From Rhizobium leguminosarum bv. trifolii WSM1325 (lineage in GTDB: Bacteria; Pseudomonadota; Alphaproteobacteria; Rhizobiales; Rhizobiaceae), in contig CP001622.1 of NCBI GenBank assembly GCA_000023185.1, forward strand, positions 930,001 through 994,000: a stretch of 64,000 bases of DNA, in the 5' to 3' direction. Under the pieces are notes generated by a model. That model had not been told where the DNA came from. It saw only the letters and a list, made by a program, of their open reading frames with translations, and made no database searches. The translations under genes were made by a program, and so were the position numbers. How positions within the stretch are numbered: the first letter of the stretch is position 1; the number at the start of each line of letters is the position of its first letter. Shown here piece by piece: positions 51,751-62,165 of this stretch.

Positions 51751-52419
51751 ATGGGCGAGTTCAACGGCATCCGCTGGGCTTATGATAGATACGAATTGAT
51801 CGCCGACGGTATTGTCCACGGCGTCGGTCTCGTGCTGGCCCTGATCGGCGCCACCGTGCTGATCTTCTACGCCACGGTCTGGAGTTCACACGGCGCGCTC
51901 GCCGCCGCCTGGATCTATGGCGTCGGGCTGGTGCTGACGCTTGCCATTTCCTTTTCCTATAACGCCTGGCCGGTCTCGCGCACGAAATGGTATCTGCGCC
52001 GTTTCGATCATTCGGCGATCTTCCTCTTGATCGCCGCCACCTACACGCCCTTCCTCGAACGCGGCGCCGACGATCCGCTGCTCTTGTTCATGTTGGTCGC
52101 CATCTGGTTGTTCGCCGCCGTCGGCATTTTCTTGAAATGCGTCTTTCCCGGGCGTTTCGACCGTCTTGCCATCCTGCTTTATCTCGCCATGGGCTGGAGC
52201 GGCGTTCTGGTGGCCGAGCCCGTCGCCTCGCGCATTCCCGCCGCCTCGATGCTGCTGATCGTCATCGGCGGTGTCATCTATTCACTCGGCGTCATCTTCC
52301 ATGTCTGGGAGAAGCTGCGCTTCCAGAACGCCATCTGGCACGGCTTCGTCGTCGCCGCGGCGGCCGTGCATTATTCGGCCGTCTTCACCTGTTTCAGCCT
52401 GTCGCCACCAGGCCTCTGA
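51751..52419 (+). CDS. Hemolysin III / PAQR family membrane protein
   Basis: 222 residues with seven hydrophobic segments. Family residues are visible: the first in DGIVHGVGLVLALIGA, then YLRRFDHSAIFLLIAATYTPF and the last His pair in GGVIYSLGVIFHVWEKLRFQ-NAIWHGFVV. These form the zinc site of the Hly-III/PAQR fold. Function in bacteria is unclear despite the hemolysin name. I use ATG 51751; a TTG at 51742 is possible. Confidence 0.9.
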   Translation: MGEFNGIRWAYDRYELIADGIVHGVGLVLALIGATVLIFYATVWSSHGALAAAWIYGVGLVLTLAISFSYNAWPVSRTKWYLRRFDHSAIFLLIAATYTPFLERGADDPLLLFMLVAIWLFAAVGIFLKCVFPGRFDRLAILLYLAMGWSGVLVAEPVASRIPAASMLLIVIGGVIYSLGVIFHVWEKLRFQNAIWHGFVVAAAAVHYSAVFTCFSLSPPGL

Positions 52420-52521
52420 ACGACTGATGTGCCCGAAGCCGTTCCTGTTTTGCGTCCGCCGTTTACATCTCTCGAGGCGGGGCGTATGCCCGCCTTCGCA
52501 AACAATATGAACCCGAGCATC

Positions 52522-53037
52522 ATGACAGACGCTGTCCTCCTCCGCGACGCCACCGAAGCCGATCTTTCCGCCATCCGCGATATCTACAATCACGCCGTCG
52601 AGCACACGACGGCAATCTGGAACGACACGCTGGTCGATCTCGAAAATCGGCTGGAATGGTTCAAGGCGCGCAAGGCACGCGGCTTTCCGGTCATCGTCGC
52701 CGAAATGTCGGGCAAGGTCGCAGGCTACGCCTCCTATGGTGATTGGCGCGCCTTCGACGGCTACCGCCACACGGTCGAGCATTCCGTCTATGTCGACAAG
52801 GATTGCCGCGGTGGCGGCATCGGCGAGCGGCTGATGCGGGAGCTGATCGTGCGTGCTGCCGCCGGCAATATCCACGTGATGATTGCCGGCATCGAGGCTG
52901 AGAACACCGCCTCGATCAGGCTGCACGAAAAGCTCGGCTTCCGCATCGCCGGCAGGTTTTCCGAGGTCGGCACCAAGTTCGGCCGCTGGCTGGACCTCAC
53001 CTGCATGGAACTTCGCCTGCCCGGCAAGGTGGATTGA
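52522..53037 (+). CDS. GNAT acetyltransferase, phosphinothricin/methionine-sulfone type
   Basis: 171 residues. The opening LRDATEADLSAIRDIYNHAV, then TTAIWNDTLVDLENRLEWF and VAGYASYGDWRAFDGYRHTVEHSVYV, match the Pat/MddA family that acetylates methionine sulfone, sulfoximine and phosphinothricin. The acetyl-CoA loop is CRGGGIGERLMREL. ATG 52522 is my choice; ATG 52507 is possible. The stop codon lies within the first unit of a tandem repeat, so the C terminus LPGKVD is repeat-encoded. Confidence 0.88.
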   Translation: MTDAVLLRDATEADLSAIRDIYNHAVEHTTAIWNDTLVDLENRLEWFKARKARGFPVIVAEMSGKVAGYASYGDWRAFDGYRHTVEHSVYVDKDCRGGGIGERLMRELIVRAAAGNIHVMIAGIEAENTASIRLHEKLGFRIAGRFSEVGTKFGRWLDLTCMELRLPGKVD

Positions 53038-53150
53038 TCCACCTGGCCGGCAAGGCGGATTGACCTGCCTGCCCGGCAAAGCCCCAGATTGATCAGGCAA
53101 AGCGCCAAACTCATCAGGCAAAGCCCCAAACTCATCAGCCAAAGCCATTG
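53017..53150. repeat. Two tandem repeat families at the end of the GNAT gene
   Basis: Three 26 bp units begin at 53017, 53043 and 53069 (core CTGCCCGGCAAGGTGGATTG and relatives). They run into three 21 bp units at 53093, 53114 and 53135 (core TCAGGCAAAGCCCCAAACTC). The two share GGCAA and may have a common origin. The GNAT stop (TGA, 53035-53037) lies in the first 26 bp unit. Confidence 0.9.
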
Positions 53151-53268
53151 TGAACGGCGCGCGCCATCTTTTTATTGTAGTCTGAGCTGTGTAAGAATGT
53201 GGAAGCAGTCTGCTTCGCGGAAGGCGGCCTGAAAGCATATTGTAGGCGTCATGGGGGTGAATAGTTCA

Positions 53269-53970
53269 ATGGCAAAGCACGGATCGTCGCTCGGTCTCCT
53301 TGCCCTCGTCCTTCTGGCATTTGCGCCGGTTGCCGCACGGGCCGCCGATTGCGGCAGCCTGGCCTCGCCGAAGCTCGACTGGCAGGAATGCACCAAGAAG
53401 AACCTGATGTTGCAGGGCAGTGATCTCGAAGGCGCCAATCTTGTCGGCACCGATTTCTCGCTGACCGATCTTGCTGGCGCCAACTTCAAATCCGCCAATC
53501 TGGAGAAGGCGACGCTGGTGCGCGCCTCGCTGGAGGGCGCCCATGCCGAAGGCGCCAACTTCGCCAAGATCGAGGCCTATCGCTCCAGCTTCGCCAATAT
53601 CGCCGCCGATGGCGCTTCCTTTGCCGGCGCCGAGCTGCAGCGCGCCAATTTCGCCGGCGCCCGGCTCGCCGGCGCGAGCTTCGAAAAGGCGGAGCTCGGC
53701 CGCGCCGATTTCGACAAGGCGGTGCTGACGGGGGCGAAATTCTCGTTCGCCAATCTCTCCCGTGCCGATCTCTCCGGCGCCACCTTCGAAACCACGCCGA
53801 TGTTCGATCGCGCCTTCATGTTCCTGACCCACATCGAAGGCCTTGACCTCTCGGCCGCAACCGGGCTCGAACAGACCCAAATCGACCTTGCCTGCGGCGA
53901 TACCTCGACCAAGCTGCCGGCCGGCCTCTCCGCACCGACAACCTGGCCCTGTCCCGCCGAGCACGAGTGA
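53269..53970 (+). CDS. Secreted pentapeptide-repeat protein
   Basis: About 233 residues. The signal peptide is MAKHGSSLGLLALVLLAFAP with cleavage near ARA-AD. Then come roughly 25 A(D/N)(L/F)xx units (GANLVGTDFSLTDLAGANF and so on), giving a right-handed quadrilateral beta helix. Four Cys, two near each end, could form disulfides caps. It is periplasmic or at the surface. Function unknown; scaffolding is typical of the fold. An upstream ATG at 53251 is in frame; I prefer 53269 for its cleaner signal peptide. Confidence 0.88.
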   Translation: MAKHGSSLGLLALVLLAFAPVAARAADCGSLASPKLDWQECTKKNLMLQGSDLEGANLVGTDFSLTDLAGANFKSANLEKATLVRASLEGAHAEGANFAKIEAYRSSFANIAADGASFAGAELQRANFAGARLAGASFEKAELGRADFDKAVLTGAKFSFANLSRADLSGATFETTPMFDRAFMFLTHIEGLDLSAATGLEQTQIDLACGDTSTKLPAGLSAPTTWPCPAEHE

Positions 53971-54065
53971 TCAGGCAGGCTCGCCGGCCTTATGGTCGAG
54001 CTGCGCAAGCGTCTGTCTCGGCTTATCATCCGAATGAACCGCTTGCCGATTACGGGGCCGGTCGC

Positions 54066-54479
<414 letters not shown>

Positions 54480-54668
54480 GAGGTGCTCCTTTCGCCGAGG
54501 GGCGGGTTCCGTTTCGCGAGAAATGTGGTGCGCCGCGTTCAGTTCATCAAGTCTCCCGCCGGCGCGCCATGAGATTGGCCGCATACCCAATTGGGGGAAG
54601 AGGCTTGCTTTTACATCCGTTAGGGGTTTTCTGTTAGGGTTAATGTTGCGTGCATTGGAGAATCACTG

Positions 54669-54884
54669 GTGTTTGAAACAGCAATCGTCCTGCTCTACGG
54701 CCTCGTGGCCGTGGCAGCCATGGCGGTCACACTGTTGGAAGGCTGGGCCAACCATGACGGCGTGACGCTTCATCGTCTCGCCGGGCTCTTCGCCTGCCTG
54801 CTCTGGCCGCTGACGCTTGTGGTCTTCATCCTCCACGGTTGCATCGCCCGGCTGCTGACGCGTCTTTCCAGATCGACGGCCTGA
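54669..54884 (+). CDS. Small membrane protein of unknown function
   Basis: 71 residues from a GTG start at 54669 with GGAG 8 bp upstream. Two hydrophobic helices at about 3-25 and 38-60 are separated by the loop EGWANHDGVTLHRLAG; the C terminus is basic. No known family. It stands alone between msrB and the mrp operon. Confidence 0.7.
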   Translation: MFETAIVLLYGLVAVAAMAVTLLEGWANHDGVTLHRLAGLFACLLWPLTLVVFILHGCIARLLTRLSRSTA

Positions 54885-55021
54885 TCGGCTTTGAACATCA
54901 CCATGCAGTGCGGCTCGCGGCCGAAATCACTTGAGACGCTCCCCCGTTTCGCCTAAGCCAGAGGACAGGCTGGTTTTCTCCGGTTTTTCCGTCTGTTGCT
55001 CTTGCAACAGACTTTTGCCTT

Positions 55022-55080
55022 TACAGCGCCGCGCGCCTTGTCGGACGTGCAAAGGACTGTAACATTTTGAATTATGCAGT
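55022..55080. repeat. Truncated copy of the composite palindromic repeat
   Basis: ACAGCGCCGCGCGCC... and AAAGGACTGTAACATTTTGA match the element at 35125-35226, ending GAATTATGCAG just before the mrpA ribosome binding site. The CCTTAAATCG palindrome is missing. Confidence 0.75.
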
Positions 55081-55092
55081 AGAGGAGGGGAC

Positions 55093-57450
55093 ATGGCCGA
55101 TGTCACGGCTCTGACATTTCTGGCCATGTGTCTGCCGCTCGTCGGCGCTCTTGCCGCCCCCTTCGTCATCCGCATCTTCGGCGCAAACGGTGCCTGGCTC
55201 CTGGCGGTCGCTCCCTTGCTCGCCTTCCTGCATTTCCTGCGTTTCATTCCCAAGATCGCGCGCGGCGAGGTCGTCGCCGGCGGTTATTCCTGGGTGCCGA
55301 GCTTTCATCTCTCTTTTTCCTGGTTTCTCGATGGCCTGTCGCTGACTTTCGCGCTGCTGATCACCGGCATCGGCACCCTGATCGTGCTTTATGCCGGCGG
55401 CTACCTCAAAGGACACAAGGATCAGGGCCGCTTCTTCTCCTTCATCTTCCTCTTCATGGGCGCGATGCTCGGCGTCGTCGTTTCCGACAGTTTCCTGATG
55501 CTCTTCGTCTTTTGGGAATTGACGTCGATCACGTCCTTCCTGCTGATCGGCTTCGACCACGAGCGTGAGGCGGCTCGCCGCGCCGCCCTGCAGGCGCTTG
55601 TTGTGACCGGCGGGGGAGGGCTCTGCCTGTTGGCCGGCCTGCTGCTGCTCTGGAACATCTCGGGCGTCACTGAGATGTCGCGGCTCATGGGAGCGGGCGA
55701 TATCGTGCGCGAAAGCCCGCTCTATCTCGCTGCCCTCATCCTGGTCTTGGGCGGTGCCTTCACCAAATCGGCGCAGTTTCCCTTTCATTTCTGGCTGCCG
55801 AACGCCATGGAGGCGCCGACGCCGGTTTCCGCCTATCTGCATTCGGCCACCATGGTGAAGGCAGGCGTCTATCTGCTGATGCGGCTCAATCCCGTCATGG
55901 GGGCAACCCCTGCCTGGGAAATCCTTCTGCCCTTCTTCGGCGGGCTGACGCTGGTCGTCGGCACCGCGCTCGCCATCCGCCAGACCGACCTGAAGCTCAA
56001 GCTCGCCTATACCACCGTCTCCTCGCTCGGCCTGCTCGTCATGCTGATCGGCTTCGGCTCGGACCATGCGGTGGAGGCGGCGGCGCTCTATCTGGTGGCG
56101 CATTCCCTCTTCAAGGGCGCGCTCTTCATGGTCGCCGGCATCATCGATCACGAGACCGGCACGCGCGATATCACCAGGCTCAGCGGCCTGATGCGGGCGA
56201 TGCCGCTCACCTGGATGATTGCCCTTGCGGCGGCCTTCTCGATGGCCGGCCTGCCGCCCTTCTTCGGTTTCCTCGCCAAGGAGGAGATTTATATGGCACT
56301 TGTCGGCGGCGATATCCGCGCGCTCACCTTTACCGCCATAACCGTCTTCGGCAATGCGCTGATGTTTGCCGTCGCCTTCGCCGTGGCGCTGAAACCCTTC
56401 CTCGGCCAACCGGTGGAGACGCCGAAACCGCCGCACGAAGCGCCCGTCCTGCTTTGGCTCGGCCCGGCCGTTCTCGCCGTCCTCGGGCTGCTCGCGGCGA
56501 TCTTTTCGACCTTCACCCATACCGTCCTGTCCTCGCCGATCGCCTCCGCCATCCGCCAGACACCCGTCGAAATCGACATTTCGCTGACGCCGCATATCGG
56601 CCTGCCCTTGGCGGTTTCCGCCCTGACCGTGCTGCTCGGCATCGGCGTCTACGGGCAGCTCGCGCGCGCCCGTTTCCTGATGGCCGTTTTCCTGCGCGCG
56701 GCCGGACCTGGGCCGGACCATGGCTTTGATGTTGCACTATCGGGCCTTGTCCGCTTTTCCGGCCGCGTCATGCGTGTGCTCCAGCCGGGGCGGCTGGAGA
56801 TCTATGTCACCTGCACCTTCCTCTGCGTCGCCGCTATCCTCATCATTCCGCTTGTCGTCTATGGCGAACTGCCGCGTCTGCCGGCCTGGCCGGCCGATGT
56901 CAGGCTCTATGAATGGGCGGTCTTCCTGATCGCCGCCGTCGGCCTTGCAGCCGTGCTCGTTGCCCGCGACCGGCTGACGGCGATCGTCTCGCTCGGCATC
57001 CAGGGTTTCGCCGTCGCCATCATCTTCCTGCTCTTCGGCGCGCCGGATCTGTCCTTCACCCAGTTCATGGTCGAAACTCTTTCGGTGGTGATCCTTGCCC
57101 TGGTCATGACCAGGCTTCGTCTTTCTCCCGCCGATCGGCGGCCGCTCGGCCGCAAGCTCTTCGACGGCGCGCTGGCGCTTGCCTGCGGCCTCGGTTTCAC
57201 GCTTCTGCTGATGCGGGCGACGCAGGCGCCGTTCAACGATGCGCTGACGGAATTCTTCAACGCCTATTCCAAATCGATCGCCCATGGCGCCAATGTCGTC
57301 AACGTCATCATCGTCGATTTCCGCGGCACCGACACGCTCGGCGAAATCGCCGTCGTTGCGGTCACCGGCCTTGCCATCCTGGCGCTTATCCGCATTCGCG
57401 CCGGCAGCGAGCGCAAGCTTGCCGCCAATGATCCCGCGACGGAGGGCTGA
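55093..57450 (+). CDS. mrpA: Mrp/Pha2-type monovalent cation/H+ antiporter subunit A
   Basis: 785 residues, a NuoL/ND5-like polytopic protein of about 20 TM helices with an added MrpB-like C-terminal part ([20 protein letters not shown]). The key proton-path region contains [74 protein letters not shown] and DHETGTRDI. Unlike the fused PhaAB of the S. meliloti pha1 operon, subunit B is separate here, so this is the Mrp or Pha2 type. GAGGAGGGGAC precedes the ATG. Confidence 0.92.
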   Translation: MADVTALTFLAMCLPLVGALAAPFVIRIFGANGAWLLAVAPLLAFLHFLRFIPKIARGEVVAGGYSWVPSFHLSFSWFLDGLSLTFALLITGIGTLIVLYAGGYLKGHKDQGRFFSFIFLFMGAMLGVVVSDSFLMLFVFWELTSITSFLLIGFDHEREAARRAALQALVVTGGGGLCLLAGLLLLWNISGVTEMSRLMGAGDIVRESPLYLAALILVLGGAFTKSAQFPFHFWLPNAMEAPTPVSAYLHSATMVKAGVYLLMRLNPVMGATPAWEILLPFFGGLTLVVGTALAIRQTDLKLKLAYTTVSSLGLLVMLIGFGSDHAVEAAALYLVAHSLFKGALFMVAGIIDHETGTRDITRLSGLMRAMPLTWMIALAAAFSMAGLPPFFGFLAKEEIYMALVGGDIRALTFTAITVFGNALMFAVAFAVALKPFLGQPVETPKPPHEAPVLLWLGPAVLAVLGLLAAIFSTFTHTVLSSPIASAIRQTPVEIDISLTPHIGLPLAVSALTVLLGIGVYGQLARARFLMAVFLRAAGPGPDHGFDVALSGLVRFSGRVMRVLQPGRLEIYVTCTFLCVAAILIIPLVVYGELPRLPAWPADVRLYEWAVFLIAAVGLAAVLVARDRLTAIVSLGIQGFAVAIIFLLFGAPDLSFTQFMVETLSVVILALVMTRLRLSPADRRPLGRKLFDGALALACGLGFTLLLMRATQAPFNDALTEFFNAYSKSIAHGANVVNVIIVDFRGTDTLGEIAVVAVTGLAILALIRIRAGSERKLAANDPATEG

Positions 57451-57454
57451 TCGC

Positions 57455-57874
57455 GTGAACACCCTCATCTTCCGCACCGTCGCCCCGTTCCTCACCGCAC
57501 TGATGCTGCTGTTTTCCGTCTTCGTGCTGCTGCGCGGCCATAACGAGCCGGGCGGCGGCTTCATCGGCGGGCTGATCGCTGCCTCGGGACTGGCGATCTA
57601 CGGCATTGCCCGCGGCGTCGGCGCCGTTCGCCGGGCGCTGTTTTTCCATCCGCTGTCGATCGCCGGCTTCGGCCTGTTCCTGTCCACCGCAGCCGGTCTT
57701 CTCTCCATCCTGTTTGCCGTTCCCTTTATGACCGGCCTGTGGATCTATCCGACGCTTTTCGGCGCCGAGGTGCCGCTGTCGAGCGTCATGCTCTTCGATA
57801 TCGGCGTCTATCTTGTCGTGCTCGGCGCCATCACGTCGATCGCATTGGCATTGGAAGAAAAGGAGGTGGAATGA
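57455..57874 (+). CDS. mrpB: Cation/H+ antiporter subunit B
   Basis: 139 residues from GTG 57455, four TM helices. The family motif [18 protein letters not shown] near residue 25 and [21 protein letters not shown] in the last third are visible. It begins 4 bp after the mrpA stop. It overlaps mrpC (ATGA). It is an essential part of the Mrp complex, although its own chemistry is unclear. Confidence 0.93.
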   Translation: MNTLIFRTVAPFLTALMLLFSVFVLLRGHNEPGGGFIGGLIAASGLAIYGIARGVGAVRRALFFHPLSIAGFGLFLSTAAGLLSILFAVPFMTGLWIYPTLFGAEVPLSSVMLFDIGVYLVVLGAITSIALALEEKEVE

Positions 57875-58251
57875 TGGAGCCGCTTCTGGCGATCCTCGTC
57901 GGTCTGTTCTTCGCCGCCGCCATCTATCTGATGCTGTCGAAATTCTCGATCCGCATCATGCTCGGCATCGCCATCCTCGGCAACGCCGTCAACCTGCTGC
58001 TCTTTACCGGTGGCCGGCTGACGCGCGAGGTGCCGCCGATCATCCCGGCGGGTCTCGACAGCTTGCCCGCAGGCACGGCCAACCCGCTGCCGCAGGCCCT
58101 CATCCTGACGGCGATCGTCATCTCCTTTTCCTTCCTTGCCTTCCTGCTGGTGCTGACCTACCGCGCCTATCAGGACCTCGGCACCGACAACACCAGCGAC
58201 ATGCGCGCCGCCGAGCCCGACGACCGGCCGCTGCCGCCATTGGGGTATTGA
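57871..58251 (+). CDS. mrpC: Cation/H+ antiporter subunit C
   Basis: 126 residues, NuoK-like with three TM helices. [22 protein letters not shown] and [20 protein letters not shown] are the characteristic TM2 and TM3. Two in-frame ATGs (57871 and 57874) follow an AGGAGGTGG; the first overlaps the mrpB stop. Confidence 0.93.
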   Translation: MMEPLLAILVGLFFAAAIYLMLSKFSIRIMLGIAILGNAVNLLLFTGGRLTREVPPIIPAGLDSLPAGTANPLPQALILTAIVISFSFLAFLLVLTYRAYQDLGTDNTSDMRAAEPDDRPLPPLGY

Positions 58252-58315
58252 GGATGTTGGTGCGGATGCTCACTACACGGCAAACCCTCTCGTGCGATAG
58301 CGGAGGCGCCATCTG

Positions 58316-59869
58316 ATGGCTGCCGCCACCTCCACCGTCGATCTCTCCGCTGCCCTGATCACCGCCCCAGTGCCGATCGGTCACTGGCTTGCCATCCTGC
58401 CGGTCGCCCATTGCATCACGCTCGGCGCCGTCCTGCTGATGCTGCGCGCCTATCCCCGCCTGCAGGCCTGGCTTGCCATCCCTGGTCTTGCGGCGCTGGC
58501 GCTGATCGATGCGGCGCTGCTCGCCAAGGTCGCGGCCGACGGGCCGCTGACCATGGTCATGGGCCGCTGGCTGCCGCCCTTCGGCATCGCCTTCACTGTC
58601 GATCTCTTCGGTGCGCTGATGGCTTTTACCGCGGCCCTTGCCGCACTCGCCGGCGGCATCTATGCGCTGGCCGATATCGGCGAAAGCGGCCGGCGATATG
58701 GTTTCTTCCCGCTGCTGATGCTGCTGATGGCCGGCGTCACCGGCGCCTTTCTCACCGGCGATATCTTCAATCTCTATGTCTGGTTCGAGGTGCTGCTGAT
58801 CTCCTCCTTCGGGCTGATCATCCTTGGTTCCGAACGTGAGCAAATCGACGGCGCGCTGAAATATGCGGTGCTCAATCTGATCGCCACGACCCTGTTCCTG
58901 GTCGGCGTCGGCATTCTCTATGCCGCCTTCGGCACCCTCAACATGGCCGATATCGCTGCAAAAGCTGGTGATTTGCGCGGCACGGCGCCGCTGATGACGC
59001 TGGCAAGCCTCTTCCTGCTCGCCTTTGGCATGAAGGCGGCGGCCTTCCCGGTCAATTTCTGGCTGCCCGCCGCCTATCATACGCCGCGTATCGTGGTCTC
59101 CGCACTGTTTGCCGGCCTGCTCACCAAGGTCGGCATCTACGCGCTGATCCGGGTGATGGTCATGCTGTTGCCGGTGGAGCGCCAGGAATTGAGCCCGGTG
59201 ATCGCGCTCGCCGCCGCCGCGACCATTGTCGTGGGCGCTCTCGGCGCGCTTGCCGAAAACGATATCCGCAGGCTGTTCGGCTATGTCGTCATATCGGGCA
59301 TCGGAAACATGCTGGCCGGCGTCGCCCTCGGCGGCCTTGGCGGCATCAGCGGCGCTGTCTTCTATGCGCTCCATTCGATGGTGCTGATGACCGCACTTTA
59401 TCTTGCCGCCGGCGAGATCGCCCGGCGCGGCGGCGGCTTTTCGCTGTCGGCCCTCGGCGGGCTCTACCGGCAAAGCGGCGGTTTCACCGCACTCTCCCTC
59501 GTGCTCTTCCTGGCCGCCTGTGGCCTGCCGCCCTTTTCCGGCTTCTGGCCGAAGGTCATTCTCGTCAAGGCCTCGCTCGATCTCGGCGCCTGGTGGCTGG
59601 CGGCCTCGATCCTCGTCGGCGGTTTTCTGACGACGATCGCCTTCGGTCGTCTCTTTCTGCTCGCCTATTGGCGCCCGGCGGCGATAGCACTGACGCCGTC
59701 CGGACCGAGGTGGCGCACGGGCTTGCCGCTCGCCGCGCTGACCGCGCTGGTCATCGGCTTCGGCATCTTGCCGGAACAGTTGCTGGCGCTGTCGCAATCG
59801 GCCGCCGCCGGCTTGGCCGATCCCCACGCCTATCTTCATTCGGTCTTCCCGGAAGGGCGTGCGCCGTGA
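58316..59869 (+). CDS. mrpD: Cation/H+ antiporter subunit D
   Basis: 517 residues, a NuoM/NuoN-like protein with about 14 TM helices. Typical blocks: FLTGDIFNLYVWFEVLLISS, FGMKAAAFPVNFWLPAAYHT with the conserved Lys, LFAGLLTKVGIYALIRV and LPPFSGFWPKVILVKASLD. It likely forms a proton channel with MrpA. It begins 64 bp after mrpC, the only real gap in the operon, with GGAGG before its ATG. It overlaps mrpE by 4 bp. Confidence 0.94.
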   Translation: MAAATSTVDLSAALITAPVPIGHWLAILPVAHCITLGAVLLMLRAYPRLQAWLAIPGLAALALIDAALLAKVAADGPLTMVMGRWLPPFGIAFTVDLFGALMAFTAALAALAGGIYALADIGESGRRYGFFPLLMLLMAGVTGAFLTGDIFNLYVWFEVLLISSFGLIILGSEREQIDGALKYAVLNLIATTLFLVGVGILYAAFGTLNMADIAAKAGDLRGTAPLMTLASLFLLAFGMKAAAFPVNFWLPAAYHTPRIVVSALFAGLLTKVGIYALIRVMVMLLPVERQELSPVIALAAAATIVVGALGALAENDIRRLFGYVVISGIGNMLAGVALGGLGGISGAVFYALHSMVLMTALYLAAGEIARRGGGFSLSALGGLYRQSGGFTALSLVLFLAACGLPPFSGFWPKVILVKASLDLGAWWLAASILVGGFLTTIAFGRLFLLAYWRPAAIALTPSGPRWRTGLPLAALTALVIGFGILPEQLLALSQSAAAGLADPHAYLHSVFPEGRAP

Positions 59870-60339
59870 TCTTCTTCCTCTTCAACCTGCTGCTTGCTAC
59901 TGCCTGGGTCACTGTTACCGGCAGCGCCTCGCTGCACAATCTCGTCCTCGGCGTCCTGCTCGGGGCCCTGGCGCTGGTCATCATCCGCGAATCCTTCGGC
60001 GGCAAGGGACGCATCCCCCGCGTCCTCCCGGTATTCTCGCTCGCCGCTCTGTTCCTCAAGGAGTTGTCGCTGTCGGCCTGGAAGGTCACGGTCACCGTGC
60101 TCTCGCCCGATATGAAGCTGAAACCCGGCATCTTCGCCTACCCTTTGACGGTGACGAGCGATTTCGAGATCACTTTGCTGGCAAACCTCATCACGCTGAC
60201 TCCAGGCACGCTTTCGGTCGACGTCTCCACAGATCGCCGCACGCTCTATGTGCACGCGCTCGATTGTTCCGATCCGGAGGCGACCAGGCGTGATATCGCC
60301 AACGGTTTCGAACGCAAGATCATGGAGGCCTTCCGGTGA
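59866..60339 (+). CDS. mrpE: Cation/H+ antiporter subunit E
   Basis: 157 residues from GTG 59866 in the GTGA overlap with mrpD. Two or three TM helices at the N terminus are followed by a cytoplasmic region. [26 protein letters not shown] is the family signature. Confidence 0.92.
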   Translation: MIFFLFNLLLATAWVTVTGSASLHNLVLGVLLGALALVIIRESFGGKGRIPRVLPVFSLAALFLKELSLSAWKVTVTVLSPDMKLKPGIFAYPLTVTSDFEITLLANLITLTPGTLSVDVSTDRRTLYVHALDCSDPEATRRDIANGFERKIMEAFR

Positions 60340-60689
60340 TCACACCTGCCGCCATCGTCGCAGCCGCATCCTCGGCCGCACTCGTCATCCTCGGCCTGGC
60401 GCTGATCCTCACCGTCTGGCGCGTCGTTGCCGGCCCGACACTGCCGGACCGGATCCTCGCCCTCGACATGCTGACCGGCATCGCCATCGGTTTCATCGCC
60501 GTCATTGCGGTCAAGACCGGATTTTCGCTCTATATCGATATTGCCATCTCGCTCGGCCTCGTCGGTTTCCTGGCGACCGTCGCCTTCGCCCGATTCGTGC
60601 TGTCGCGCGGCAATATCAAATCGAAGCCGTCCGCATCTGCGGCAAATGGCGACACGCAAAAACGCCGGGCAGGGGGGAAGAAGCGATGA
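60336..60689 (+). CDS. mrpF: Cation/H+ antiporter subunit F
   Basis: 117 residues from GTG 60336 in the GTGA overlap with mrpE. Three TM helices; [20 protein letters not shown] is the family motif and contains the conserved PDR. The C terminus is basic. Confidence 0.92.
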   Translation: MITPAAIVAAASSAALVILGLALILTVWRVVAGPTLPDRILALDMLTGIAIGFIAVIAVKTGFSLYIDIAISLGLVGFLATVAFARFVLSRGNIKSKPSASAANGDTQKRRAGGKKR

Positions 60690-61018
60690 TCGATTATATC
60701 GTGGCTGCCGTCACCGCCTTGCTTTTGATCGTTGGTTCGCTCTTTACGCTTGCGGCAGCGATCGGCCTGGTCCGGCTGCCTGATCTCTATACGCGCATGC
60801 ATTCGGCCTCGAAGGCGGGGACTGTCGGCTCCGGCCTGTTGCTCCTTGCCGCCGGCCTTTATTCGCAGGACCCGGCGATTCTCGCCCGCGCCATTGCCGG
60901 TTTCGTCTTCTTCCTGCTGACGGCACCGGTGGCGGCCCATCTGCTTGCCAGAGTTGCCCATCGTTCGGGATATGATCTCGGTGCACTCTCGGTCCGTGAC
61001 GATATCAGGGATCGTTGA
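60686..61018 (+). CDS. mrpG: Cation/H+ antiporter subunit G
   Basis: 110 residues from ATG 60686 in the ATGA overlap with mrpF. Three TM helices, with [20 protein letters not shown] and [11 protein letters not shown] as the family signature. It is the last gene of the operon; the whole complex exchanges Na+ or K+ for H+ at the membrane. No clear terminator follows. Confidence 0.93.
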   Translation: MIDYIVAAVTALLLIVGSLFTLAAAIGLVRLPDLYTRMHSASKAGTVGSGLLLLAAGLYSQDPAILARAIAGFVFFLLTAPVAAHLLARVAHRSGYDLGALSVRDDIRDR

Positions 61019-61458
61019 GGCTATGCTGTTCGGCGACTTTACCAGATTTATGCAAAACTTATGCACAGGAAGCTGTGAGTAAAGCTTGCCGAAGAGCCCC
61101 TCAATTCTTCATCTGTCATTTTTTCTCAAGAAAAACGACAAATAATAATTGGCCTTTCGACCAAACGATGGTATTTGAAAATGCAAGTAGAGTTCTGATT
61201 GTGAATTGCAATCGTACTGCTTCCAAGTCCCTCAGTTTTGATTTTTAATGTCTAAACTGGGGCCATCGCCTGGAGCATGACGTAGTGGTTTCCAGTCAGG
61301 CAGTATAAGAACAGGTCAGGCTCTTCGGAATCTAGGGGTGGATTTCGCGTTTTTCGAAACAGAAGGTCGCTTCCTGTGCTTTTGCTGTTCGCTTCTACGA
61401 GGCGGGTCTTTGGCGTGTCAGTCAAAGACCGTTTGAGCATGCTAACAGGAGAAAGAAT
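61019..61458 (+). promoter_or_regulatory. Long leader and control region of rosR
   Basis: A 440 bp stretch without a gene, poorer in GC than the surroundings. It holds an inverted repeat GGTCTTTG (61405-61412) with CAAAGACC (61423-61430), a GATTG/CAATC repeat at about 61197-61213 and CTGTCAT at 61113-61119, half of a Pho box. Long leaders with several repeats are described for rosR of R. leguminosarum. I cannot place the transcription start. AGGAGAAAG precedes the ATG. Confidence 0.6.
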
Positions 61459-61890
61459 ATGACGGATATAGCGACCGGCAGTGCGCCGGAGCTGCTTGTG
61501 GAACTGACAGCCGACATCGTCGCAGCTTATGTCAGCAACCATGTTGTACCGGTCAGCGACCTGGCCAATCTGATTTCCGACGTGCATTCGGCACTGAGCA
61601 ACACGTCCGTACCGCAGCCTGCTGCGGCGATCGTCGAAAAGCAGAAGCCTGCAGTTTCTGTCCGCAAGTCCGTACAGGACGAGCAGATCACGTGTTTGGA
61701 ATGCGGCGGCAATTTCAAGTCCCTCAAGCGTCACCTGATGACGCATCACAGCCTCTCGCCGGAAGAATACCGCGAGAAGTGGGACCTGCCGACCGATTAC
61801 CCGATGGTAGCGCCCGCTTATGCCGAAGCGCGTTCGCGCCTGGCAAAGGAAATGGGCCTCGGGCAGCGCCGCAAGCGCGGCCGCGGCTGA
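61459..61890 (+). CDS. rosR: Ros/MucR family zinc-finger transcriptional regulator
   Basis: 143 residues, the length of RosR in R. leguminosarum and R. etli. The N terminus [20 protein letters not shown] is the oligomerisation part. The prokaryotic zinc finger has C79-x2-C82 and H92 with H96/H97 ([19 protein letters not shown]), followed by [13 protein letters not shown] and a basic tail. Known family members control exopolysaccharide synthesis, motility and symbiosis, repress their own gene and act as H-NS-like DNA binders. The strong terminator at 61914 ends the transcript. Confidence 0.95.
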   Translation: MTDIATGSAPELLVELTADIVAAYVSNHVVPVSDLANLISDVHSALSNTSVPQPAAAIVEKQKPAVSVRKSVQDEQITCLECGGNFKSLKRHLMTHHSLSPEEYREKWDLPTDYPMVAPAYAEARSRLAKEMGLGQRRKRGRG

Positions 61891-61913
61891 GCTTTTTCGA
61901 AAGCATCAACGAC

Positions 61914-61943
61914 AAAAAGCCGGGTCTTGTGCCCGGCTTTTTT
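61914..61943 (+). terminator. Rho-independent terminator of rosR
   Basis: AAAAAGCCGGG (61914-61924) pairs with CCCGGCTTTTTT around a short TCTTGTG loop. Confidence 0.93.
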
Positions 61944-62165
61944 GTGCCTTCGCAAGGGGAAGAAATACATTTTCCGGTATTTGAAGCGTTGCGTCTGATT
62001 CGGCCGGACGCCACGACTGCGTAAGAGATCCCGTCTTATGCTTTGCCGACAGGCTTTGAATGTATTCCTATACTATGAGCAAGTGTTAATATACTCGATT
62101 GCAGAGCCGGCACTGACCCGCTTGCTCGCCTTATGGCTCTGAAAGCCGGCCAGCCACGATCGCGG

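Noticed and set aside
61113..61119. Pho box before rosR
   Set aside because: Only one clean CTGTCAT half is present; the second half at the right spacing is poor.
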